This document shows, piece by piece, positions 8,084 through 16,462 of a DNA stretch of 25,509 bases; position 1 is the first letter of the stretch, and every line of letters starts with the position of its first letter. The DNA lies in contig CAMLDR010000043.1 of NCBI GenBank assembly GCA_946478775.1, forward strand, positions 1 through 25,509, in the 5' to 3' direction. The notes below the pieces were generated by a model that was not told where the DNA came from, did no database searches, and saw only the letters and a list, made by a program, of their open reading frames with translations. Origin of the DNA: an uncultured Flavobacteriales bacterium (GTDB taxonomy: Bacteria > Bacteroidota > Bacteroidia > Flavobacteriales > Crocinitomicaceae). A program made the translations under genes and the position numbers.

Positions 8084-11000
8084 ATGAACCGCTTTACTCT
8101 TTCAAAAGTCCTTATCCTCTTGCCGGCTTTGATCTTTAGCACAGCGGTTCTGGGTCAGGAAAACTGTTCCAACGGGATTGACGACAATGGCAATGGCTTA
8201 ATCGATCTGAACGATCCGCAATGTGCCTGCAACGGCCCCGGTCCACTTACTCCTTCATCCCTGTTACCCAATCCTTCTTTCGAACAACACTGGCAATGTC
8301 CTACCGGGAGCTCACAAGTTAATATGCCATACTGGCAACAGGCCATTCCGCAAGGAACAGTCGATTATTTAAATACCTGCGGCTATACCAGTCAGACAGC
8401 GCTTCCACAGAGTTTTATCACTAACATGGATGGCGATGGGTGCATTGGTATTTTCGCGGTCATAAACTATAAGGAATTCATCGGTACCTGCCTGCCGGCC
8501 CCACTGGTCAGCGGAACAGCTTATACCATCAAGTTCGATGTTATCTATAACCGAAGACGCGGGCTGGGCGACGGTCCCTGTCCACCCGGAAATCCGGTAG
8601 GTCCTATGAACTTTACCCTTTACGGAACTCCCACCTGCCACACCCTGCCATTGGCCTTTTCTCCCCTGGGCGTATTCGAAGTGCCGCTTCCTTTCGTGCC
8701 CATTGGTACTGTGACTGTTCATCCCGTAGCGAACCAGGACTGGCAAGAATTGGTCATGACCTTTGTTCCGACCTTCAATGTGGCACAGGTTATTCTTGGA
8801 CCGGCACCGAATCTTTCGTACGATTATGTGAGCTCCATGTGCAGCCCTTACTTCCTGGTAGACAATCTGCGGCTCAACACCTCCAGCTCTTTTAATGAAG
8901 TATTCATCAGTGAATCCGGTGATATTTGTATGGGCACCGCCACACTGAATGCCTATGGCGGGCCTTTGGGAGGCAGCTGGCAGTGGTACAAAAACGGCAT
9001 TGCGCTCACCGGACAAACATCGTCATCGCTTGCACTTACTGCTTACGGGGCTGGGGAGTACACCGTGCGGAAAATGATCGGGAATACCTGTTATTCCGCT
9101 ACCAAAGAAATGACCTTAGCGCTCGGCCAATTATCTATTGATACGGATATCAACGATGCTTTCCCCGTCGCCTGCCAGGGTGAACCAGCCACTATCATTT
9201 CAATGGGAGCCGATACCTATACCTGGGCACCGGCAACCTACCTGAACACCACTGTCGGGAATACGGTCGTGATGAACCCGCAGCAAACCACCACTTATGT
9301 CGTTACGGGACATCATGGAATCTGTACTGATACCGATACCATTACTGTAACAGTGGTTCCTATCCCGGAAATTAACTTAACGGGTGACACCCTGATTTGT
9401 GCCGGGGAAAGTGTACAACTATCGGTTACCGGCGGCGTGGCAGACGAGGATTTTTACTGGGTTCCCTGGAGCAGTAGCGACGTATATTACGGCGATACGG
9501 TTGATCTGTCTCCGGCGGCGACAACCACATATGTTGTGGGACAAAACATTCCCCAGTCTTCCTGTTCCACTTCGAAAGTATTCGTTCTAACAGTGGCTTC
9601 CATTACCGGCGCCGCAAGTGATACATCCATCTGCCAGGGTCAAAGTGTGGTGCTGGATCTATCCGGATCCGGCGGCGGCAATTATTCCTGGTCGCCTGCA
9701 AGCGGGTTAAATACTGTTTCCGGGCCCTTGGTTGTTGCATCCCCGGCTGTTAGTACCACTTATTTCATTGATGGGATCAAAGACGGCTGCCCTGTGCACG
9801 ATACCGTTCAGGTCGCTGTTATTTCTCCGTTCCAGGTCGGTGTAAACGGAGCAACAATCTGTCCGGGGCAAGCTGCCACGCTGACGGCAACAGGTGCTTC
9901 ACAATACAACTGGTCGCCAGCTACGGGACTAAGCGCCACCACAGGAAACAGTGTCAGTGCTTCACCAAACGTTACAACTGTTTATACGATCATCGGGTAC
10001 ATCGGAGCGTGCAGTGATACCATTCAGACTACCGTTACCGTGACAAACGGACTGACTATAGAATCCGAAGGAGCCGAAATCTGCCCCGGTGAACCGGTCA
10101 CCCTGAACGCCACAGGAGCAATGAATTACAGCTGGTCTCCGGCCGCAGGCCTTTCTTCCACCAACGGTAACAGCGTAATAGCCAATCCGGCTGTTACTAC
10201 CACTTACATCATTAACGGAACAAGCACTGGCTGTTCGGGAAGCACGACGGTTACAGTGATTGTCAAACCTGCGGTAGAGTTATCCGTCAATAATGCAACA
10301 ATCTGCCCGGGCTATACCGCAACACTCACTGCCAGCGGAGCAAGCACTTACAGCTGGTCTCCGGCCGGTGCACTGAATACAACTAGCGGATCGGTAGTAA
10401 TTGCCAATCCTACCGCTACGACCGTATACACAGTTACCGGTACGGAAAACGGATGTTCCGCCACAGCTCTTGCAACCGTTACAGTGACACCCGGCCTGGA
10501 ACTCACTGTCAACGATTTCCAGATTTGTGCAGGAGGCCTGGCGGTACTGGTTGTCAGCGGAGCGGAAAGTTACAGCTGGAGTCCCAGTGTGGATTTCTTT
10601 TTGCCCGATGGGAGTAAGGTAAGCACTTCTCCGTCAGTAAGTACCGTTTACACCGTTACCGGAACGAATGCTGCCGGGACTTGTTCGGGAACTGCACAGG
10701 CAACCGTGGAACTGATACACGATGTTCCGATGAGCATACAGGCAACGCCCAATCCGGCACTGACCGATCATCCGCTGGTGACATTTAGCGGGGAGCCACA
10801 CAACGAAGAGTTGATTTGGGTCTTTGGAGACGGAACTTCAACGGAAGCACCTGATGTGCAACATTTGTATCCCCTAGATTCGGAAGCAGTGTACCCCGTA
10901 ATGCTCATTGTGCACACAGCCGGCGGATGTATCGATACGACTTATCTACAGCTCATCGTGGAAAACGGCTTGTCGTATTATGTCCCGAATTCGTTCACCC

Positions 11001-11254
11001 CAAACGGAGATCAGCACAACGCTGTTTTCCGGCCGTTCTTTTCCACGGGTTTCGACACCGCAAAATTCAACCTGCTGATTTACAACCGCTGGGGCGAAGT
11101 GGTATTTGAAAGTCACGAAGCGGACAAGGGCTGGGACGGAACTTACAAAGGATTGGAAGCACCTTCGGGAACTTATACCTGGACAATCGTTGCCAAGCAC
11201 CTGAAAGATGACGGAGTGGTCAGCGCGAAAGGGTCGGTGACTTTGATGCGGTAG
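8084..11254 (+). CDS. Large secreted adhesin-like protein with gliding-motility-type (T9SS type B) C-terminal domain
   Basis: 1056 residues with signal peptide 1-25 (ending VLGQ). Residues 27-48 hold a CSNGIDDNGNGLIDL motif, the short Asp-rich, probably Ca-binding element common at the start of Bacteroidota surface proteins. An N-terminal beta-sandwich region (about 55-265) is followed by an Ig-like unit with SWQWYKNG. Seven Ig-like repeats of roughly 74 residues come next, each with an ICxGxxxxL start, a YSWSPAxxL core and a TTTYxVxG strand. A PKD domain follows (VTFSGEPH...WVFGDGTST). The last 95 or so residues (YYVPNSFTPNGDQHN...IYNRWGEVVFES...WDGTYKG...SGTYTWTI) are the gliding-motility-associated C-terminal domain, a T9SS type B signal. 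The protein is likely displayed on the surface as an adhesin. The gene is distinctly richer in GC than its neighbours. Confidence 0.92.
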   Translation: MNRFTLSKVLILLPALIFSTAVLGQENCSNGIDDNGNGLIDLNDPQCACNGPGPLTPSSLLPNPSFEQHWQCPTGSSQVNMPYWQQAIPQGTVDYLNTCGYTSQTALPQSFITNMDGDGCIGIFAVINYKEFIGTCLPAPLVSGTAYTIKFDVIYNRRRGLGDGPCPPGNPVGPMNFTLYGTPTCHTLPLAFSPLGVFEVPLPFVPIGTVTVHPVANQDWQELVMTFVPTFNVAQVILGPAPNLSYDYVSSMCSPYFLVDNLRLNTSSSFNEVFISESGDICMGTATLNAYGGPLGGSWQWYKNGIALTGQTSSSLALTAYGAGEYTVRKMIGNTCYSATKEMTLALGQLSIDTDINDAFPVACQGEPATIISMGADTYTWAPATYLNTTVGNTVVMNPQQTTTYVVTGHHGICTDTDTITVTVVPIPEINLTGDTLICAGESVQLSVTGGVADEDFYWVPWSSSDVYYGDTVDLSPAATTTYVVGQNIPQSSCSTSKVFVLTVASITGAASDTSICQGQSVVLDLSGSGGGNYSWSPASGLNTVSGPLVVASPAVSTTYFIDGIKDGCPVHDTVQVAVISPFQVGVNGATICPGQAATLTATGASQYNWSPATGLSATTGNSVSASPNVTTVYTIIGYIGACSDTIQTTVTVTNGLTIESEGAEICPGEPVTLNATGAMNYSWSPAAGLSSTNGNSVIANPAVTTTYIINGTSTGCSGSTTVTVIVKPAVELSVNNATICPGYTATLTASGASTYSWSPAGALNTTSGSVVIANPTATTVYTVTGTENGCSATALATVTVTPGLELTVNDFQICAGGLAVLVVSGAESYSWSPSVDFFLPDGSKVSTSPSVSTVYTVTGTNAAGTCSGTAQATVELIHDVPMSIQATPNPALTDHPLVTFSGEPHNEELIWVFGDGTSTEAPDVQHLYPLDSEAVYPVMLIVHTAGGCIDTTYLQLIVENGLSYYVPNSFTPNGDQHNAVFRPFFSTGFDTAKFNLLIYNRWGEVVFESHEADKGWDGTYKGLEAPSGTYTWTIVAKHLKDDGVVSAKGSVTLMR

Positions 11255-11355
11255 AGCCTCATTAATCCGTTGACCTGTTTCCGATTATTTTGATTGATTT
11301 TTTATTAAGTCAGGCTAATTAAAAAATGTGATTCATTCTGTTCAATTTGAAGGAT

Positions 11356-11595
11356 TTAAGAATGATTTTCTTTCTTTTTCTTATCTGCCTGGAAGCCTTC
11401 ATAAATCCAGATTACAAACCTTGCAATAACGAAATAAATAGGAATACCCATGAGAATCCCAGCGACAAAAGCATCAGAATCGTTATTAATTGTAGCAAGA
11501 ATTACCCCCAAAAGAAATGGGAAAATAACCCAACCGAAAATAAAAATTCTATAATAACCAAGGGGAAGGGTTTTAAAAGGTTTTAATATGTTCAT
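11356..11595 (-). CDS. Small two-helix membrane protein, hypothetical
   Basis: 79 residues. Two hydrophobic segments (about 17-36, IFIFGWVIFPFLLGVILA; and about 43-65, AFVAGILMGIPIYFVIARFV) flank a short polar Asn/Asp loop, with a basic C-terminal tail (DKKKKENHS). This is a plausible inner-membrane hairpin with both ends on the same side. AAGGAA lies 8 bases upstream of the ATG, an unusually good ribosome site for this window, and supports this frame over the overlapping plus-strand frame at 11347-11586. I do not recognise the family. Upstream lies a repeat motif shared with the CPBP protease gene at 17425-17460. Its AT-rich composition differs sharply from the preceding adhesin gene. Confidence 0.6.
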   Translation of the reverse strand: MNILKPFKTLPLGYYRIFIFGWVIFPFLLGVILATINNDSDAFVAGILMGIPIYFVIARFVIWIYEGFQADKKKKENHS

Positions 11596-11618
11596 TAGTT
11601 ATTCCTTATTTAAATGCC

Positions 11619-11696
11619 GTTAGCGGCTGTCCAAAATACATATTAATCTGTAAAACAGGGTAGGAAGGTCATCTATTTTCGCTTCATTTCAAAAAA
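11619..11696. repeat. Composite dispersed repeat (copy A)
   Basis: The left part, 11619-11654, aligns without gaps to 17425-17460 (29 of 36 bases identical, including AAAATAC and ATTAATCTGTAAA). The right part, 11658-11696, aligns to 21268-21303, with GTAGGAAGGTC and TTCATTTCAAAAA identical, and less well to 19043-19080. Copy A thus carries both halves that elsewhere occur separately. It lies between the small membrane protein gene (minus strand) and blaI. Confidence 0.6.
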
Positions 11697-11799
11697 CATG
11701 AAATTTTTATTGTTTCCAATTATCTGCCTGTAACTGGAGCTTACGGAACATAACACCCCAAAAAAACCATTCTTTTTTTTGTTAAAATGAACCTACCAC

Positions 11800-11829
11800 T
11801 TGTTTCGTACGAAAAGTTTCCTACCTTTG
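11800..11829 (+). promoter_or_regulatory. Promoter of the blaI-like/blaR1-like operon
   Basis: -33 TTG at 11800-11802 and -7 TACCTTTG at 11822-11829, separated by exactly 19 bases: the best Bacteroidota promoter in the window. The -7 element ends 4 bases before the ATG, predicting a leaderless or nearly leaderless mRNA. Confidence 0.75.
11803..11814. promoter_or_regulatory. Candidate BlaI operator (perfect 12-bp palindrome)
   Basis: TTTCGTACGAAA is its own reverse complement and lies wholly between the -33 and -7 elements of the operon that encodes the repressor. BlaI/MecI repressors are known to bind dyads in their own promoters as dimers. The assignment is an inference from position and symmetry; the sequence is not the staphylococcal bla/mec operator. 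Confidence 0.55.
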
Positions 11830-11833
11830 AAAA

Positions 11834-12235
11834 ATGAAAGCAAAAGACTTCGAAAATAATCCGCAATCGGAACCGACAAAATCAGAACTGGAGATTTTGC
11901 AGGTGCTTTGGAAAAACGGTCCTTCTACAGTTCGTTTCGTCAATGAATTCCTGAACGAACAGAAACGTGCCGTACAATATACTTCCACATTGAAGCTGAT
12001 GCAGATCATGACTGAGAAAGAAATGTTACTGCGGGATGCATCGAGTATGAAGCATATTTACAGTGCGGCAATCGAAGAAAATCAAACAAAGACCGTTTTA
12101 CTGGACAAGTTCATCGATACGATGTTTAACGGTTCAAGTACCAACCTGATGATGCAGCTGCTGGGAAACAAAAATACCTCGCAAGAAGAATTGGACGCAA
12201 TTCGTGCGATGCTGGACCAACTGGACAAGAAATAA
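11834..12235 (+). CDS. BlaI/MecI/CopY-family transcriptional repressor
   Basis: 133 residues. An N-terminal winged helix spans about residues 14-82: PTKSELEILQVLWKNGPSTVRFVNEFL, then the recognition helix VQYTSTLKLMQIM and the wing EKEMLLRD. The C-terminal helical part (LDKFIDTMFNGSS...LDAIRAMLDQLDKK) is the dimerisation and proteolysis region of the family. The function is repression of its own operon until the partner membrane peptidase triggers cleavage. It is the first gene of a two-gene operon; the peptidase gene starts 22 bases after its stop. The symbol blaI is not assigned because no beta-lactamase or mecA gene is visible and the inducer is unknown. The antisense frame at 11821-12009 is a shadow. 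Confidence 0.9.
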   Translation: MKAKDFENNPQSEPTKSELEILQVLWKNGPSTVRFVNEFLNEQKRAVQYTSTLKLMQIMTEKEMLLRDASSMKHIYSAAIEENQTKTVLLDKFIDTMFNGSSTNLMMQLLGNKNTSQEELDAIRAMLDQLDKK

Positions 12236-12257
12236 TAACTTTAAAAAGCTTTATACT

Positions 12258-14231
12258 ATGAATACTTTAGTGAATGACTCTATTATCAAGGCAATTAGCT
12301 GGACAATCATCCATTCGCTTTGGCTTGGACTCGCAGCTGCTTTACTGGCAGGCCTTACCCTTTTACTTACCAAAAAAGCAACTTCGGCAATCCGTTACAA
12401 TTTGCTCGCAGGACTGAGTATTTCATTCCTGGTGACGATCGGTTTCATTTTCTATAGCGAATTCGAAACGCAAGCACCTGTTTTACAAACGGATAACTTG
12501 GTAAAAAGTGAGTTTCAAACAGAACAACCTGTTTCAGTTTCTACTGCAGGAATAAAGGAAGAGGTTGATCCATCACAACAGACACTTTCAATCATCTCTG
12601 CATTCATCAGCAGCTACGGTTCCTGGATCGTTTTTATCTGGTTTGTGGTTTTTATCTTCAAATGTATCCGAATCACGGGCGATATCCGGCAGGTTTACCG
12701 TGCTCGTAATTATCAAACAATTTCACCTCCGGAATTCTGGCGGAAACGCGTGACAGAACTCCAGGTTTCACTCCGAATCAAACGCAGTGTTAAACTCCTG
12801 GAATCCAAACTGGTAACAATTCCATCGGTAACAGGGTTCTTCAAACCGGTTATTTTGGTGCCGGTCGGATTGTTGAACAATATTCCCCAAGACCAGGTAG
12901 AAGCTATTTTGCTGCACGAACTTGCACACATTCGCCGCAGTGATTACGCGGTCAATCTCATGCAGACGTTCATTGAAATCCTGTTTTTCTTTAACCCCGG
13001 TATTTTGTGGATTTCCTCCTTGTTGAAAGACGAACGTGAAAATTGCTGCGATGATTTGGCGATCAGCGTTACGAACAATAAAAAAGAATTTGTCCATGCC
13101 CTGATTTCCTTCCAGGAATACAACCTGAATACACAGCGGTTCGCCCTGCAATTCGGTGATCAGAAAATGAAGCTGGCAGACCGCGCAAAACGAATTCTTT
13201 TCAACACTAACAAGGTGCTCAGTATCCGTGAAAAGTACTTCCTGTCTGCTTGTGTAGCAATGAGTGTGGTTCTCTTTTTAGTTGTTTTGAACGTGAATTC
13301 CTCTTCCGCCCAGGAAATGAAATCACCTGCATCGGAAACTCCGAGTAAGGAAAAATACAATCCGGAAGATATTCCGGAAGGAACTTCCATCCGGTATGTG
13401 GATGACGTGAAAGGGAAGGAGTCTCACGTATACATTTTCAAGAGCGGTGGAGTGCTGTACCAGGTACCGGAAAACCTGGAAAATTTTAAAATCGACGGGA
13501 AGTTGATTCCGGGAAAAGACCGGGAGCAATACCTTCCGCGGATCAAGCAGTTGATTGAGATGTATGAAGCAGCCATTGCTTCGGAAGAAGTTGTTGGATA
13601 TCCAGCTGATGAGTATGCGGAAGTTGATTTATCAGAAGAAGAACGCATCATTGACGAAGCATCTAAGATCATTGACAAGCACTCAGCAATCATTGACAAG
13701 CATTCAGCAGTCATTGATAAACATGTAGCGGTTATTGACAAACAAGTAGCGATCATTGATGCCGAAACCAGCAAAAAAGACGGAGAGATTGACTGGAAAA
13801 AACACAATGAGGCACAGCGCCGGATCGAACAAGAACAAGCGAAGATCCAAATCGAATCAGACAAAATCAACCAGGAGTCACTCAAAATTAACGAACAATC
13901 CCGCAAGATTGAAGAACAGTCGAGCAAGATTCAAGCCAAGCTGAAATTGCAGGAAAAAGAAGTAACCCGCATGGAAGTAAAAACGCCGCCTTTAATCAAG
14001 GAGCCTAAATCTACTGCAGAATTAAATTCCTTACCCATTGACAATGACATTACTAAAGCGGTTATGGACGATCTGAAAAAAGCGGGTTACAAGGGGAAAA
14101 TCAACTCCTTCGAACTGAACGAGAGAGCCTTGATAATTAACGGAAAAACCCAATCCAAATCACTTTTCGAAAAAGTTAAAAAACACATCAAACCGGGCAT
14201 GCGCATCTTACATAACATGGATACGCATTAA
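12258..14231 (+). CDS. BlaR1-like M56 membrane metallopeptidase with heptad-repeat C-terminal region
   Basis: 657 residues from the ATG at 12258; the open frame begins at 12204 inside blaI and does not look coding there. Membrane segments lie near 14-37, 47-66, 115-136 and 328-346. The M56 site is HELAH (220-224) with LHELAHIRRSDY context, and Glu261 in ERENCCDD is the likely third zinc ligand. After the last membrane helix a typical BlaR1 has a penicillin-binding sensor. Here there is instead a linker, six consecutive seven-residue units (464-505: IIDEASK, IIDKHSA twice, VIDKHVA, VIDKQVA, IIDAETS), a Gln/Glu/Lys-rich coiled coil to about 575, and a small C-terminal domain (DDLKKAGYKGKI...LHNMDTH). 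By inference it is a signalling protease that activates cleavage of the adjacent repressor in response to a non-beta-lactam envelope signal. Confidence 0.9.
   Translation: MNTLVNDSIIKAISWTIIHSLWLGLAAALLAGLTLLLTKKATSAIRYNLLAGLSISFLVTIGFIFYSEFETQAPVLQTDNLVKSEFQTEQPVSVSTAGIKEEVDPSQQTLSIISAFISSYGSWIVFIWFVVFIFKCIRITGDIRQVYRARNYQTISPPEFWRKRVTELQVSLRIKRSVKLLESKLVTIPSVTGFFKPVILVPVGLLNNIPQDQVEAILLHELAHIRRSDYAVNLMQTFIEILFFFNPGILWISSLLKDERENCCDDLAISVTNNKKEFVHALISFQEYNLNTQRFALQFGDQKMKLADRAKRILFNTNKVLSIREKYFLSACVAMSVVLFLVVLNVNSSSAQEMKSPASETPSKEKYNPEDIPEGTSIRYVDDVKGKESHVYIFKSGGVLYQVPENLENFKIDGKLIPGKDREQYLPRIKQLIEMYEAAIASEEVVGYPADEYAEVDLSEEERIIDEASKIIDKHSAIIDKHSAVIDKHVAVIDKQVAIIDAETSKKDGEIDWKKHNEAQRRIEQEQAKIQIESDKINQESLKINEQSRKIEEQSSKIQAKLKLQEKEVTRMEVKTPPLIKEPKSTAELNSLPIDNDITKAVMDDLKKAGYKGKINSFELNERALIINGKTQSKSLFEKVKKHIKPGMRILHNMDTH
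13647..13772 (+). repeat. Six tandem 21-base units encoding heptads in the BlaR1-like protein
   Basis: Six in-frame units encode the (I/V)IDxxxx heptad. Units 2 and 3 encode the identical heptad IIDKHSA but use different codons for His (CAC/CAT), so they are not a very recent duplication. Register and spacing are perfect. Confidence 0.85.
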
Positions 14232-14323
14232 TACATGTCTAAACAAAGCCTAAGTAGGACATGAGTACAGTTAAAGATGAAGTAGAGCAGCTCCGCTGAG
14301 GCGGAACACTTTACAAGTAAATG

Positions 14324-14353
14324 AAGCTCCGATCGTAACAGTCGGGGCTTTGT
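14324..14353 (+). terminator. Probable terminator of the blaI/blaR1-like operon
   Basis: A 9-bp stem with one G-U pair (14324-14332 with 14342-14350), a 9-base loop and a short TTTGTTGTT tail. The T run is weak. A second small hairpin with a TGAG loop (TCCGC/GCGGA, about 14292-14305) precedes it. Confidence 0.55.
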
Positions 14354-14389
14354 TGTTGGGATTGGGGAACTCGATTTTAAACATTGTTA

Positions 14390-16390
14390 TCATTTTTGAA
14401 TAATAACCGAATTTCGATACTTCGAAGAAGCAGTTGTAAGTTCTAAAACATAGTATCCATTTGGAAAAGGAGCTAAATCAATTTCGATCTTATTAGCGTT
14501 CTTTGTACCTGTCATTACCCATTTTCCGGTCAAATCTATTAACGAATAAGTTAAGATTGGGTGCATCTCCAATTCGATAGTCATTTTACCGGAAGATGGG
14601 TTTGGATAAATGGATAAGCCAGAATCCGTCATTTCATTTAAACCAAGACATTCATCCACTTCGAATTCTATACTTGCACTGGATGAACATCCGAACGAAC
14701 TCGTATAAACATAAGTGATGGTATGTGTTCCAATTCCAGCAGAGTCCGGTAAGAAGTAGCCTCCAACAATTCCTTCACCAAAATAGCCTCCATTCACTGG
14801 CAAACCTCCTGTTAACTGAAAAGGTTGATCATAATTACAAAGTGGAGGGAGGTCGTTCATCGTAACACCTGGCAAAGCATTAATCACAATTGACAGAACA
14901 TAATCGTCGGCAGCACACTCACCGATTGCGGGAGTAAACGTATAGTCCTGAGAAACCTGATTGTTTATCACATCCGGATTCCACGTACCGATAAGACCGT
15001 TTAATGAAGTGCCTGGTAAAGAAGGTACTTGTTCACCATCACAAAACGGACCAATCGCTTCAAAAGTCGGGAATGCATTTCCAACAGTGATATACATTGT
15101 TTTTTCAATAGAATAACTCGTTCCGTCGAGCAGACTTGTAACAGTAAGACTTACGTCATAATTCCCATCAACAGGATAGCTTATGCTTGGATTACTAAGC
15201 GATGAAGTGCCTGGAGTACCTCCGGTAAACGTCCATGAATAGGTAGCAATGCCCTGAGTTATTGACGGTTCAAAATTAACGGAAGTTCCTGCACACAAAG
15301 CTGTTCTATCCGCTTCAAAGTTGATGTTGCAAAATGAAACTCCGGACAATACACCCGTTTGATTCAGATTTTCTTCCGACCAAAGGTACAATCGTCCGCC
15401 AACATCACTAAGCAAGGCATCACGCATACGCGTTGTTTGACCACCTGTAAACATTTTACTGCAATAAGCATATTCCATATAGTTTTCTACGTTATCGACC
15501 ATTGGAATTCCCCAATACTCGTTATCTTCTTCGCAGGAATTTAGCGTGACATCACAATTAAAAGTTCCTGTACAATCGGGAGTATCTTCTACGTAATCAT
15601 CAATTTCCGGTCCGCAATTAAAAAAATCCTCCACACTGTATTCACCCCAAATATGGGCCAGATTCAGCCAATGCCCGGCTTCATGAGTAAGTACTCTACT
15701 TTTGTATTCCTCACTTGTTCCAATACTCCCGGTATATTCAGCCAACATAAAAATACCGTTGTAATTCATGTTCTCCGGACTTTGCGTTGTATCTCCATTT
15801 GGATAATAAGTATAGCCTGCAGCAGAAATATCATTTGCCACAAAAACATTCATGTAGTGATAATGCGGCCAAATTCCCTGATAAACATCATTTCCGTCTA
15901 TAACTGCCTGAACCATCTCTGAGCCTGCTCCCATACCACCGTTGGTAGTTGGAGAAACTGTTCGTGTAATTCCATTAAAGCAAGTACCGTCTGGAGCACG
16001 CAAGGCTAATCGAAATTCTATTCTCGCATCAGCAGGTAAGCCCTGAAAAGGAGTAGCAACAAAAGCAGTATCCGGATTCTGAGCTCTAAAATCGCGATTC
16101 AAAATTCTCAATGCATCCTGAATTTGATCATCACTAATATTCTCAGGACCATTGTCGTGAATAATATGAAAAACTACCGGAATAATGTAGATTTCAGACA
16201 AATCCTTTTGCAGATGATGGGAAGAACTGTTTTTTGTTTTGGATTTGTTGATCGTTGCAGCACGTTCCGGATGCGATTCTGCCAGTTGCTTAGCAGATTG
16301 AGTATGTCCACAATAATTTGCAGAATTCACTTGTGCATTGGTTGTCATTCCGAATGCAATGAATAGCGATATTAAGTAAGCTTTTCCCAT
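14390..16390 (-). CDS. Secreted M43 (pappalysin/cytophagalysin-like) metalloprotease with T9SS type A sorting domain
   Basis: 666 residues with signal peptide 1-19 (ending TTNAQ). A propeptide-like stretch (20-65) precedes the catalytic domain, which opens with IYIIPVVFHIIHDNG (67-81). The zinc motif is HEAGHWLNLAH (236-246), that is HExxHxxNxxH with Asn243 where the textbook metzincin motif has Gly. The context LAHIWG and the Met-turn region NYMEYAYC (303-310) followed by MFTGGQTTRM are typical of M43. Domains after it are a PKD (about 356-437) and an Ig-like domain (about 438-505), then a second Ig-like part. The last 80 or so residues (SIYPNPSSGK...DLTGK...PNGYYVLEL) are the sorting domain. 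It is an extracellular protease, probably for nutrient protein degradation. A -7 element TAAATTTG lies 50 bases upstream. Confidence 0.93.
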   Translation of the reverse strand: MGKAYLISLFIAFGMTTNAQVNSANYCGHTQSAKQLAESHPERAATINKSKTKNSSSHHLQKDLSEIYIIPVVFHIIHDNGPENISDDQIQDALRILNRDFRAQNPDTAFVATPFQGLPADARIEFRLALRAPDGTCFNGITRTVSPTTNGGMGAGSEMVQAVIDGNDVYQGIWPHYHYMNVFVANDISAAGYTYYPNGDTTQSPENMNYNGIFMLAEYTGSIGTSEEYKSRVLTHEAGHWLNLAHIWGEYSVEDFFNCGPEIDDYVEDTPDCTGTFNCDVTLNSCEEDNEYWGIPMVDNVENYMEYAYCSKMFTGGQTTRMRDALLSDVGGRLYLWSEENLNQTGVLSGVSFCNINFEADRTALCAGTSVNFEPSITQGIATYSWTFTGGTPGTSSLSNPSISYPVDGNYDVSLTVTSLLDGTSYSIEKTMYITVGNAFPTFEAIGPFCDGEQVPSLPGTSLNGLIGTWNPDVINNQVSQDYTFTPAIGECAADDYVLSIVINALPGVTMNDLPPLCNYDQPFQLTGGLPVNGGYFGEGIVGGYFLPDSAGIGTHTITYVYTSSFGCSSSASIEFEVDECLGLNEMTDSGLSIYPNPSSGKMTIELEMHPILTYSLIDLTGKWVMTGTKNANKIEIDLAPFPNGYYVLELTTASSKYRNSVIIQK

Positions 16391-16439
16391 GATAAAAGTA
16401 GTAAACGTTCAAATGAAATGCAGCGTTGGTTTTTTGAAT

Positions 16440-16447
16440 CAAATTTA
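16440..16447 (-). promoter_or_regulatory. -7 element (TAAATTTG) of the M43 protease gene
   Basis: An exact TAnnTTTG match on the minus strand in the 72-base gap behind the CPBP gene, 49 bases before the protease ATG. No TTG at ideal -33 spacing. It suggests the protease is transcribed independently of the CPBP gene. Confidence 0.45.
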
Positions 16448-16462
16448 TGATTAATGGTAGAC

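Noticed and set aside
8369..9016. 215-codon antisense frame inside the adhesin gene
   Set aside because: The GC-rich coding DNA lacks stops in this frame. The product resembles no protein, and the plus-strand protein is clearly real.
11347..11586. Plus-strand 79-codon frame overlapping the small membrane protein
   Set aside because: It is antisense to a frame with two clean membrane helices and a good ribosome site. Its own product is polar, low-complexity and has no promoter.
13424..13927. Long antisense frame (167 codons) in the BlaR1-like gene
   Set aside because: The repetitive heptad-coding DNA produces a Ser/Cys/Ile-rich open frame on the other strand. It has no start signals and is a shadow.
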